Assembly: GCA_963752345.1 (NCBI GenBank)
Contig: CAVVYA010000006.1
Location: forward strand, 248,001 to 312,000
DNA length: 64,000 nucleotides
Reading direction: 5' to 3'
Origin: CAVVYA01 sp963752345
GTDB lineage: Bacteria > Pseudomonadota > Alphaproteobacteria > SMXQ01
The notes under the pieces: generated by a model
What the model was told of the DNA's origin: nothing
The model's input: only the letters and a program-made list of their open reading frames with translations
Databases searched by the model: none
Position numbers and translations under genes: made by a program
Shown: in pieces, positions 19,499 through 27,299 of the stretch
Layout: every line of letters begins with the position of its first letter
How positions within the stretch are numbered: position 1 is the first letter of the stretch

Positions 19499-21622
19499 AT
19501 GGCTCTAGCCGCCAAGGCCTGCCGCGAAACCTACCAGGGGGACGCCGCGCTCGAGGGCCTGCTGAGCAAGACACGAGGCTTGCGCACCCAGCCGACGGCC
19601 ACGGCGGTGCGCGAGCTGCTGCGCGGCGTCTTGGCCGCGCCCGAATCGCTCGACCCGGACGGTTGGGTGTCCCTGGTGGCGCGCGATCCCAGCCCGGCCC
19701 TGACGGCGCAATTGCGCGCGCTGAAGGCCGACATGGCCGCCAAGGGCGCCGCCGGCGACGGTATCGCCGACGATCCGACGCCCCTGGCGCAACGGTTGGC
19801 GAGCCTGCGGGCCGCGCTGAAGGCCGCCGGGGCGGACGGCTTCATCGTGCCGCGGGCCGACGAGCATCACGGGGAATACGTGCCGCTCGCGGCGCGCCGC
19901 CTGACCTGGATCAGCAATTTCACCGGCTCGGCGGGCCTGGCGCTGGTGCTGCCGGAAACCGCCGCCCTCTTCGTCGACGGCCGCTATACGCTGCAGGCCA
20001 GGACCGAGGTCGATGCCGGCCTGTTTCACGTCCATCATCAGACCGCGCGCCCCGCGCCCGATTGGCTCACGGCCAACCTGAAGCCGGGGCAGGTGGTCGG
20101 CTACGACCCCTGGCTGCACACGGTGGAGGAGATCGCGCGCTTCCGCGAGGCCGCCGAGAAGGCCGGCGGCGCGCTGCTGGCGCTCGCCGCCAACCCGATC
20201 GACCAGGTATGGACGCGCCGGCCGCCGCCGCCGCTGGCCCCGGTCGTGCCGCTCGACATCGGCTTCACCGGCCGCCCGGCGGCGGAGAAGCGGGCCGCCC
20301 TTGGCGCGGCGCTCGCCGCCGCGGGCACCGATGCCGCGGTGCTGTCGCTGCCCGATTCGATCGCCTGGCTGCTCAATATCCGCGGCGGCGACGTCGGCTA
20401 TTCGCCGCTGCCGTTGAGCTTCGCCATCCTGCATAAGGATGGCTCGGTGGCCTGGTTCGTCGATCGCCGCAAGGTGACGCCGGATTTGCCCGCGCATCTC
20501 GGCAACGCGGTGCGCATCGAGGACCGCGACGCGTTCGGCGCGGCACTCGATCTGCTCGGGCGCGAAGGCCGCCGCGTGCAGGCCGATCCCGCGACCGCGC
20601 CCGCCTGGGTGGTCGACCGCCTCAAGGCCGCTGGCGCCGTCCTCGTGCGTGCCGCCGACCCCACGCTCGAGCCCAAGGCCTGCAAGAACGACATCGAGCT
20701 CGCCGGCATCCGCGCGGCGCACAAGCGCGACGGTGCGTCGCTCAGCCGCTTTCTCGCCTGGTTCGCCAGCGAAGCGCCCTTGGGAAATCTCACGGAGGTC
20801 GCGGTCGCCGAGCGGCTCGAAGCGATCCGCCGGGAAGGCGAAAATTTCCGTGGCCTGAGCTTCCCGACCATCGCGGGCGCCGGACCGGACGGCGCCATCG
20901 TGCACTATCACGCGACGGCGGAGACCGACCGCCGCATCGAGCCCGGCATGGTGTTCCTGCTCGATTCCGGCGCGCAATATCTCGACGGCACCACGGACGT
21001 GACGCGCACGCTGTTCGTCGCGGGCGGCGCATTGCCGAGCGATGAAGCCAAAGCGGCCTTCACCCGCGTGCTCAAAGGCCATATCGCGCTCGCCATGGCG
21101 CGCTTCCCCACCGGCACCACCGGATCGCAGCTCGATATTCTCGCGCGCATGCCGCTATGGCAGGCCGGGCTCGACTACGACCACGGCACCGGCCATGGCG
21201 TCGGCCATTACCTCAATGTTCATGAGGGGCCGCAGCGCATCTCCAAGATGCCGAACCGCGAGGCGCTCAAGCCCGGCATGGTGGTATCCAACGAGCCCGG
21301 CTACTACAAGCCCGGCGCGTTCGGCATCCGCATCGAGAATCTGGTGGCCGTGCGCGAGGCCGGGACGAACGGCGGAAATGCCGCCGCCACGGCTGTTTCG
21401 TCCGGCAAAGCCGCAGCCTCGGATATCCAACCGATGCTGGAATTCGAAACTCTCACCCTGGTGCCGATCGAGCGCCAGCTCATCGATCCCACCCTGCTCA
21501 CCGCCGACGAGACGCAATGGCTCGACTCCTATCACGCCCGCGTGCACGAGCTGCTCTCCCCCATCGTCGACCTCGAAACCGCCGCCTGGCTCGCCGAGGC
21601 GACACGGGCGCTGGGGCGATAG
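19499..21622 (+). CDS. pepP: Xaa-Pro aminopeptidase with N-terminal extension
   Basis: Removes an N-terminal residue that precedes proline. The 707-residue protein has creatinase-like N-domains and a C-terminal pita-bread metallopeptidase domain. The two-metal site is complete: Asp in FLLDSGAQYLDG and TDVTRTLF, His in HGTGHGVGHYLNVHEGP, Glu in SNEPGYYKPGAFG and RIENLV. Two features differ from the ~600-residue family norm. The first ~95 residues (LSKTRGLRTQPTATAVRELL, then GVLAAPESLDPDGWVSLVA) precede the usual start at LASLRAALKAAGADGFIVP and match nothing I recognise. The Glu ligand loop is also followed by an Ala/Gly-rich insert. AAAGGAGA 8 nt before the ATG supports translation of the extension. 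Confidence 0.9.
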   Translation: MALAAKACRETYQGDAALEGLLSKTRGLRTQPTATAVRELLRGVLAAPESLDPDGWVSLVARDPSPALTAQLRALKADMAAKGAAGDGIADDPTPLAQRLASLRAALKAAGADGFIVPRADEHHGEYVPLAARRLTWISNFTGSAGLALVLPETAALFVDGRYTLQARTEVDAGLFHVHHQTARPAPDWLTANLKPGQVVGYDPWLHTVEEIARFREAAEKAGGALLALAANPIDQVWTRRPPPPLAPVVPLDIGFTGRPAAEKRAALGAALAAAGTDAAVLSLPDSIAWLLNIRGGDVGYSPLPLSFAILHKDGSVAWFVDRRKVTPDLPAHLGNAVRIEDRDAFGAALDLLGREGRRVQADPATAPAWVVDRLKAAGAVLVRAADPTLEPKACKNDIELAGIRAAHKRDGASLSRFLAWFASEAPLGNLTEVAVAERLEAIRREGENFRGLSFPTIAGAGPDGAIVHYHATAETDRRIEPGMVFLLDSGAQYLDGTTDVTRTLFVAGGALPSDEAKAAFTRVLKGHIALAMARFPTGTTGSQLDILARMPLWQAGLDYDHGTGHGVGHYLNVHEGPQRISKMPNREALKPGMVVSNEPGYYKPGAFGIRIENLVAVREAGTNGGNAAATAVSSGKAAASDIQPMLEFETLTLVPIERQLIDPTLLTADETQWLDSYHARVHELLSPIVDLETAAWLAEATRALGR

Positions 21623-21636
21623 CGTAGCGGTCGGCG

Positions 21637-22311
21637 TTACACCGTCACATAGGCCGGCCCGCGCACGTAGTCGGCCCAGGCGAAGACGCCTGCGTTCGTG
21701 CTCTGCCAATGCCCCAGCTTCTTCATGCGGCCGTACCAGCGGACCACGTTCGGATAGGCGGCGAAGGTGCAGCCGACGACCTCGCCGAGCGACAGGATGC
21801 CGGAGGCAAAATAGTCGGCAATGGTGATCTGTCCACCGCACAAAAAGGCATTGTTCGCCCCCAGGATGTGATCATTGAGGATCTGCAGATGTTGGGCCGT
21901 GCGCTGTTTTGCCGCGTCGAGCAAAAGCCGCTGTCCCGTCTCGTCCGGCAGCTTGTGGCTGTCGAGCAATTGGGAATAGCAGAGCCCATAACCGAAGGAG
22001 CGATAGAAGTTGGTATTGAACCAATCCATGATTTCATTGACGCGCGCCCGCGCCTGGAGGTCTTTCGGATAGGCGGGCGAGCCCGCCTTGTCGGCGAGGT
22101 ATTTGAGAATCGCCGAGCTCTCGGTCAGGCGGAACGAACCGTCCTCAAGCGTGGGGACGAGACCGTTCGGATTGATGGCGCGGAATTCAGGCTTGACCTG
22201 TTCGCCGGCCATGATGTCGACCACCTGATGGTCGAGCGCAATGCCTTCCTCGGCGGCGAACAGCATGATGGGCCGGCAGGTCGTCGATGCCGGGTGCATG
22301 TAGAGTTTCAT
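21637..22311 (-). CDS. Glutathione S-transferase family protein
   Basis: A 224-residue cytosolic GST. The thioredoxin-fold N-domain begins MKLYMHPASTTCRPIMLFAA with the likely catalytic Ser in the STT turn, has the cis-Pro loop NGLVPTLEDG and the glutathione-binding SFRLTESSAILKYLADK. The C-terminal helical domain contains the N-capping ITIADYFA motif. I chose ATG 22311; a longer frame exists but its extra residues are not GST-like and overlap the leader. The gene lies only 29 bp after the last island gene on the same strand, so its original promoter may be lost or replaced by readthrough. Substrate unknown. Confidence 0.92.
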   Translation of the reverse strand: MKLYMHPASTTCRPIMLFAAEEGIALDHQVVDIMAGEQVKPEFRAINPNGLVPTLEDGSFRLTESSAILKYLADKAGSPAYPKDLQARARVNEIMDWFNTNFYRSFGYGLCYSQLLDSHKLPDETGQRLLLDAAKQRTAQHLQILNDHILGANNAFLCGGQITIADYFASGILSLGEVVGCTFAAYPNVVRWYGRMKKLGHWQSTNAGVFAWADYVRGPAYVTV

Positions 22312-22340
22312 AATAATAACCCCGTGTGGACATTCTAGGC

Positions 22341-23360
22341 TCACAGGTAGCAGGTTGCCGCTGCGAAAAAGTGTAGAAGAGGCCGGAAAAGGCCCGTCAC
22401 CCTTAACCAAATATGGCTCTCAGACCCACGACACTCCCAGCCGGTACTCGAATCGATTGGCTCGCCGAATTGATCGCTGCTTACTCTCCACACGGGGATC
22501 TTCGGTTTATAGATTTCAGCGGCGAGTAAGCTGGAAATTGCGAAAATTTTTGGTCCAAACGGCACCAGGATTGGCCGTTCACTCCGCAAGCATCCATATG
22601 CCAGCAATTCAAGCGCTGTGAAACATTCAAACGGCTCGAGTGGTGAGTATTTGATAACTCGGCTCTCGCCAATACGCTCTAGAAGTTCCTTATTCGCCTG
22701 CCAAGACGCGGTGTCGTATCGCTCGTCGACCCCAGTTGGAGCGAATGCCCAGACGTCGGTAGCTTCTATATATTCCATCGCACCTAGCGCCAACCCCCGC
22801 TCCCCCCCAAGGCCAACTAGCGCAACGACATGTGAGCGCGGATCGCTTGTCCATCCTGCGTATGACGGGGTCACCGGACCGATAGAGGAGGTCGTATAGA
22901 TCTGCTGTCCCAATTCTACATACTTGGACGGGCAGTAGGTAAACTGCACGTCGAGAGTATGTAATTCGGAGCGTATGGAAAAAAATCGTACCAGCGTCGC
23001 AATCATAGGACGCGACATTGAAGTTATGTCCACAAGCAGATTAATCGTTGAACCGCGCTCGACCGTTGCCGTCGCGTCATCAAATTTTTCTTTCAGATGG
23101 ATGCTTAAGCTGGCCGCGTCCACAAAATCAAGCATCGAGAAGCTATTAGACGAGCACCACGAATAATTTTTCCAGTAGTTCAGGACTTGCCGTTCAACGA
23201 ATGCTAAGGCGATACCGCGCTTGTAAAAACCTAGCTTGGCCTGAGCGACAAAGCATGCTCGCGCCTCGAAGCCTACAGCGCAGATCAATATATCGAATTT
23301 ATCATCAGGCTGTTTATTGTAGGGACTCACTCGTAAGGCGCCAATGGCGGACCTATCCAT
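22341..23360 (-). CDS. Unrecognised 339-residue protein of the island operon
   Basis: I do not recognise a family. The protein starts MDRSAIGALRVSPYNKQP and is soluble, with alternating hydrophobic strands and helices suggesting two Rossmann-like halves. The first half holds FDILICAVGFEARACFVAQ and NLLVDITSMSRPMIATLV; the second holds SHVVALVGLGGERGLALGAM, DVWAFAPTGVDERYD and RPILVPFGPKIFAISSLLAA. The strand-then-DITSMSR loop recalls nucleotide-binding loops in CARF-like sensors, but this is a guess from pattern only. There is no recognisable nuclease motif. The ATG overlaps the end of the ATPase gene by 8 bp, so it is almost certainly co-translated with it. Codon use is AT-richer than in the flanking housekeeping genes. 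Confidence 0.75.
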   Translation of the reverse strand: MDRSAIGALRVSPYNKQPDDKFDILICAVGFEARACFVAQAKLGFYKRGIALAFVERQVLNYWKNYSWCSSNSFSMLDFVDAASLSIHLKEKFDDATATVERGSTINLLVDITSMSRPMIATLVRFFSIRSELHTLDVQFTYCPSKYVELGQQIYTTSSIGPVTPSYAGWTSDPRSHVVALVGLGGERGLALGAMEYIEATDVWAFAPTGVDERYDTASWQANKELLERIGESRVIKYSPLEPFECFTALELLAYGCLRSERPILVPFGPKIFAISSLLAAEIYKPKIPVWRVSSDQFGEPIDSSTGWECRGSESHIWLRVTGLFRPLLHFFAAATCYL

Positions 23361-25221
23361 CCCTGAACTCCCAGTAGGACATTAAATCTGGATCTGGCTC
23401 CCGTTTCTGGAGTAACCCGCTCAGATTGGCGTCGAGTCCCAATAGCAACGGGATTTTGTAGACAGCCGAAAGCATATAGGACAAACGAAATCTCTTCCCT
23501 CGAAGGGTAATGAGTACTAGCTCCCCATCTTTTTCTGGAACATAGACGATCGCGCCGGCATTCAAAGCTAGCCCCAGCGCCGAGACAAGTTCGTCATCAC
23601 ATCGCCTATCCACGACAAAGGACAGTGGTGGTTGAGCCGAAAAGTCGTCGATAACGACACCTAGATAGAAACTTCGTCCTATTCGATTCAGGAGTTCTAA
23701 CAATCCTACATTTTTATTCTGAGCCTTGTAAGGGAAGGTCGCCAATAGCGCGCTGAAGGTGTGAGCTGCAGCAGAAATTTCCTGAGACTGACGAGCCCTA
23801 GAGACAGTATCCTTACCTTGCGCAGCTTCGCGAATGAGGGGGGTAAACAAGCCAATTAGCCACCTCGGATTGCCCTCTGCGATTGCAAATAGGGAGCGTG
23901 CACCTGCATATATATCTGGATTTTTGCGGCTTCGTGGAAGAACCGGCGTATTAGGCCCCCCTCTTGGCGAACCCCTGAACGTTTCTCTGACAACTACGAT
24001 TGAAGTGACGCGTCGGATGGTTTCAGCGCGATTGTTCTCATCTAGTCTGTCGAGGGATTCCAAATCGATCGCATGCTTAGTTAAATACCGCGCAAAACTT
24101 GGATCGCGAGCTGCAAGATCTTTAAATCTCAAATAAGCTTTTCCGCCGGGGAGGTATGTTTGATTTCGCTCTGGACCTAGCGGCGCATCAAATTCTGATT
24201 CGCCAAAGAGTTCTGATGGCGTTCTTTGGCCGTTAGGCAGGGCCTCTTTTATCATCGAACTCACTAGCGCTTCGCTGAACGCATACGCGCTCTCTTTATG
24301 AGGGTACCACAACTCAATTTTTTGATAGTCGTTTCGTTGAGTTGGGCTTTTTGCGCTATCGAAGCTCTTGAAGCTTTTATCGAACGGACTTACCGAGAGT
24401 TTGTAGAGAATATCGTGACCGCCTGACCTTAAATTCTTGAATAGAGTCCGTTGAATGTCTCGCGGTGCGATCTCCAGTTCATCGAAAAGCAATGCCCATT
24501 TTTTTTGTTCACAATTAGCTATAACTCGGAAAGCCGTTGTAGCCGCGCCTACCGTGGCGATCGTATCCAAATGTAGGTAATCTACGTCTTGAAGATTTTT
24601 CTTTGCTTCAGTTTCATCGCTTAGGGATTCTTTCTTCGCAATCGCTAGGATTTCGCTAAGGCGCTGTACAAGAGCAATTTTCAATGCGCTAAAAGTCAAG
24701 AGTTCAGCATCAATTTTCCAGCTCTTTGAGAGTTCGACCGCAATGTCTCGTTCCTGCTCTCGTGAAACAGAGACAAATTGGTGTTCAAGCGTCGTCACTC
24801 GCCGGATGGCATCCGAAGAACAATCTCTGAACGAATCGACTATTGCGGAAAGGACATGCGTGGTGAATGCGGCTCTTCCTAATACATGTTTGAGTTGAGT
24901 GCTAAGTATCGCGCCATCGAAGTGGTTGAGTTGTTCGCTCCAGCTAACGTCGCTGGCTATGAAAGCAGCTGTAAAATCGATCTTTTTTCGAAGGCCGTCG
25001 GCCTCTGGATGCTGCCACTCGGCTAGCGCCGGGAGCTGCAGCATTTTTAGCAGTGTAGTTTTTCCACTGCCGCGCGGTCCCACGACAACAGAATGTTGCC
25101 TACTAAGAAGCTCATCAAATTGTTTTGGGGGAATGAATGTTTTCGCAACTTGAAGCGGAGATAAGTTTCTCGCGTTGAACGAGTCGTAAATGCTCCCTGC
25201 GGCTTGTCCTTCACCATTCAT
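23353..25221 (-). CDS. ORC/CDC6-like AAA ATPase of the island operon
   Basis: A 622-residue P-loop ATPase. Walker A is VVGPRGSGKTTLLKML at residues ~47-60, preceded by FNARNLSPLQVAKTFIPP, an arrangement I associate with ORC-CDC6-like ATPases in accessory loci. Walker B is WALLFDELEIAP (~242-253), followed by a sensor-like strand YKLSVSP. The C-terminal ~250 residues contain RSLFAIAEGNPRWLIGLF, reminiscent of the lid of STAND and ORC-type ATPases, and a possible winged-helix tail. I take the ATG at 25221 (MNGEGQAAGS), whose ATGA overlaps the stop of the metallophosphatase gene; the frame extends upstream to 25341 but only over the neighbour's coding sequence. It probably uses ATP to sense or remodel nucleic acid with its partners. 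The exact substrate is unknown. Confidence 0.8.
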   Translation of the reverse strand: MNGEGQAAGSIYDSFNARNLSPLQVAKTFIPPKQFDELLSRQHSVVVGPRGSGKTTLLKMLQLPALAEWQHPEADGLRKKIDFTAAFIASDVSWSEQLNHFDGAILSTQLKHVLGRAAFTTHVLSAIVDSFRDCSSDAIRRVTTLEHQFVSVSREQERDIAVELSKSWKIDAELLTFSALKIALVQRLSEILAIAKKESLSDETEAKKNLQDVDYLHLDTIATVGAATTAFRVIANCEQKKWALLFDELEIAPRDIQRTLFKNLRSGGHDILYKLSVSPFDKSFKSFDSAKSPTQRNDYQKIELWYPHKESAYAFSEALVSSMIKEALPNGQRTPSELFGESEFDAPLGPERNQTYLPGGKAYLRFKDLAARDPSFARYLTKHAIDLESLDRLDENNRAETIRRVTSIVVVRETFRGSPRGGPNTPVLPRSRKNPDIYAGARSLFAIAEGNPRWLIGLFTPLIREAAQGKDTVSRARQSQEISAAAHTFSALLATFPYKAQNKNVGLLELLNRIGRSFYLGVVIDDFSAQPPLSFVVDRRCDDELVSALGLALNAGAIVYVPEKDGELVLITLRGKRFRLSYMLSAVYKIPLLLGLDANLSGLLQKREPDPDLMSYWEFRDG

Positions 25222-26444
25222 TTGTTTCGGACCCCAATTTGGTCGATCAGACCATCTGAATCGAAGGTTGCCTTGATGCCGTTTTGCGCTAATCGGTCGA
25301 ACAGCTTTTTGAGATCTGCTGGCAGTACAAATTGCAACCAAGGTAGCTGGCTAAATAGTTCCGCCCGGTCCAAATAGGGTTGCGCGTTACTGCGAATATA
25401 ATTTTCGATCAACTTTGCATCTGAATTAAATGAGATACGTCGACCGAATCCGAACTCGCTTGGAAGACCCGATGCTGGCGTTGATTTCGACCAGCCCCGT
25501 CCGTATATCCAATCCCAGGAATGGCCGCGGGCCGCGATATCCAGCCCTAGACGTGCAAAATCTCCAATTGGAAATTCTAGTAGGTAAATCTGATTGCGGA
25601 CTTTTGACGCAAGTTCAGAGTACAGCCGTGCTCCGAAGCTACCAGCTGAAAACACGATTGATGCTGATGAAGGGCCCTGCCCATAGACGACCCTAGGGGA
25701 GTGTTTATGCCCATGGATGATTATCCATGGACCGAGGTCCAATTCTGCAAGCTCGTACAGGAGAACCTCTCCACCAAACATCTCAGAATAATCGGCGTCT
25801 TCTATGTCATTGTTACGAACGGGGTGATGGTGGCAAATTAGAATATTGAGCAGTCGCGTGCCCTGATCAATGAGTTGGCCTCTCAATGCACCTATCGTGT
25901 TTGCGTCGACGCGTCCTTTTATGAATTCATCTTTCTGCGCCCGGCCAGCTCCGTGGAAGGCGCAAGAATTCAATACGATCATTCGCCAATCGTTGTTATC
26001 TAGAACAGCGAAGTGTCTTGACCAAAATTGATCGCAAAGAGCATCGTTTAAGCCTGGGAACTTGGGCAATAATCCTTTTAGTGTTTTCTGGTGATCGTGG
26101 TCATTGTATTTGTAGCGGGAATCAACGTCGTGATTGCCGGCGGTTGCCAAGACATTTTTTGCGCCAAGCGCATGCGAAAGAGCCTGAAGCTTGCCCCAAA
26201 CAAATTGGATCCCCTCAGGCGAACCCCTATCGCCCATATCGCCAGGACAGATAACGTAGTCCACCGACAGCTCGGGTTTCTTCGCGACGGCAGTAAATGA
26301 TTCAAAAGGGTCTAGATGTGGTTCGGAGGCCAGTTTCATGAGATCAAGATAAGACGGCTTATTTGTCCTATCATCGTCTTGGATGGCCGATGTATATGCG
26401 TGTAAATCGCTGAGGATTAGAAGGCGTAAAGTTTCACCAGACAT
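25218..26444 (-). CDS. Calcineurin-like metallophosphatase of the island operon
   Basis: A 408-residue two-metal phosphoesterase. All blocks are present and in order: ILSDLHA (residues ~10-16), ICPGDMGDRGSP, TAGNHDVDSRY, ILICHHHPVRNN and IIIHGHKHSPRV. The core is therefore probably active on a phosphodiester or phosphomonoester. About 110 further residues (RISFNSDAKLIENYIRSN to the end) form a C-terminal tail outside the catalytic fold and may bind a partner. The stop overlaps the ATPase start (ATGA) and the gene begins 14 bp after the methyltransferase stop, so it is firmly within the operon. Metallophosphatase plus ATPase pairs recall the nuclease-ATPase logic of Mre11-Rad50, but this ATPase has no long coiled coil, so the analogy is loose. 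Confidence 0.88.
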   Translation of the reverse strand: MSGETLRLLILSDLHAYTSAIQDDDRTNKPSYLDLMKLASEPHLDPFESFTAVAKKPELSVDYVICPGDMGDRGSPEGIQFVWGKLQALSHALGAKNVLATAGNHDVDSRYKYNDHDHQKTLKGLLPKFPGLNDALCDQFWSRHFAVLDNNDWRMIVLNSCAFHGAGRAQKDEFIKGRVDANTIGALRGQLIDQGTRLLNILICHHHPVRNNDIEDADYSEMFGGEVLLYELAELDLGPWIIIHGHKHSPRVVYGQGPSSASIVFSAGSFGARLYSELASKVRNQIYLLEFPIGDFARLGLDIAARGHSWDWIYGRGWSKSTPASGLPSEFGFGRRISFNSDAKLIENYIRSNAQPYLDRAELFSQLPWLQFVLPADLKKLFDRLAQNGIKATFDSDGLIDQIGVRNK

Positions 26445-26458
26445 GCGATCCCCAGAGA

Positions 26459-27277
26459 TTACTGACTAGAAATTATGAGTTCCCGAGCAGTGCTTCGATT
26501 ATCAGAAAAGCCCGCAACGTTACGCTGAGTCAGAACGATCTTTGTCGACCAGGCTGAAGCAATCTCTCGTGCTTCTTTGCAGTCTGCGTAACTCAATACG
26601 AAAGAGGCGCCTCTGCTCACTATCAGATCGAGAGCCTGCGTCAGCCGATCGATGTCAGCAGTTCCAAATGAGTGCGCATCATACTGGGTGTGGATGCGTC
26701 GATTGGCCAGTGCATATGGAGGGTCAAGGTAGAAGAAGTCCCCTTTACGCACGTTCTCTCGGATAATAGCCTCAAAATCTCCATGCACTATCTGCGCGCA
26801 TTTCAAGCGATTTGCACATTCGAGAAAATGGTTTTTTGAGGGTATTGCTCCGCTTTTTTGCCCCCCATACGGGACGTTATATTTCCCTTGGTTGTTGGTT
26901 CTGTAAATACCATTAAAGCAGAACCTATTTAGGTAAATAAAGCGGGCAACTCGCTCTATGTAGTCGAGATTATGCGGTTCGCGCGCACGAATTTTATAAT
27001 AGGTCTCTTCGTTCACCTTGATCGACGAGAGTGCGTCGTAAACCCGGTGCACTTTCGTTTTCACAGCACGATAGGCCTCAATCAGATCGGCGTTAATATC
27101 GCTGAGGACGGCGGCTTTAGGTGTGAGTTCAAAGAATAAGCATGCCGACCCCATAAATGGTTCGAAATACCGCTTGTTGCGACTGCTCCAGTAGGTCCGG
27201 AGTTTGGGCAAAAGCCTCCTTTTGCTTCCAGCCCATCTAAGAAAGGGCGCTGCTCCATTTGCATTTTCGGGCCCCAC
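26459..27277 (-). CDS. dam: D12-class DNA adenine methyltransferase
   Basis: Transfers a methyl group from SAM to N6 of adenine in DNA. The 272-residue protein is colinear with Dam: FLRWAGSKRRLLPKL at residue ~12, RYFEPFMGSACLFFEL (SAM site), RFCFNGIYRTNNQGKYNVPY (target-loop region) and the catalytic FYLDPPYALANRR near residue 178. Most enzymes of this group act on GATC, but the specificity here is not provable by eye. The start is a GTG at 27277 with GGGGGA 6 nt upstream. It begins 22 bp after the ligA stop, heads the four-gene island operon, and has no cognate restriction enzyme beside it. The name dam is by similarity only. Confidence 0.85.
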   Translation of the reverse strand: MGPENANGAAPFLRWAGSKRRLLPKLRTYWSSRNKRYFEPFMGSACLFFELTPKAAVLSDINADLIEAYRAVKTKVHRVYDALSSIKVNEETYYKIRAREPHNLDYIERVARFIYLNRFCFNGIYRTNNQGKYNVPYGGQKSGAIPSKNHFLECANRLKCAQIVHGDFEAIIRENVRKGDFFYLDPPYALANRRIHTQYDAHSFGTADIDRLTQALDLIVSRGASFVLSYADCKEAREIASAWSTKIVLTQRNVAGFSDNRSTARELIISSQ

Positions 27278-27299
27278 ACTATTCCCCCGTTCTCTCAGT

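Noticed and set aside
26459..27277. Classical restriction-modification pair
   Set aside because: The neighbouring genes show no restriction-endonuclease motif; the phosphatase and ATPase are clearly of other families.
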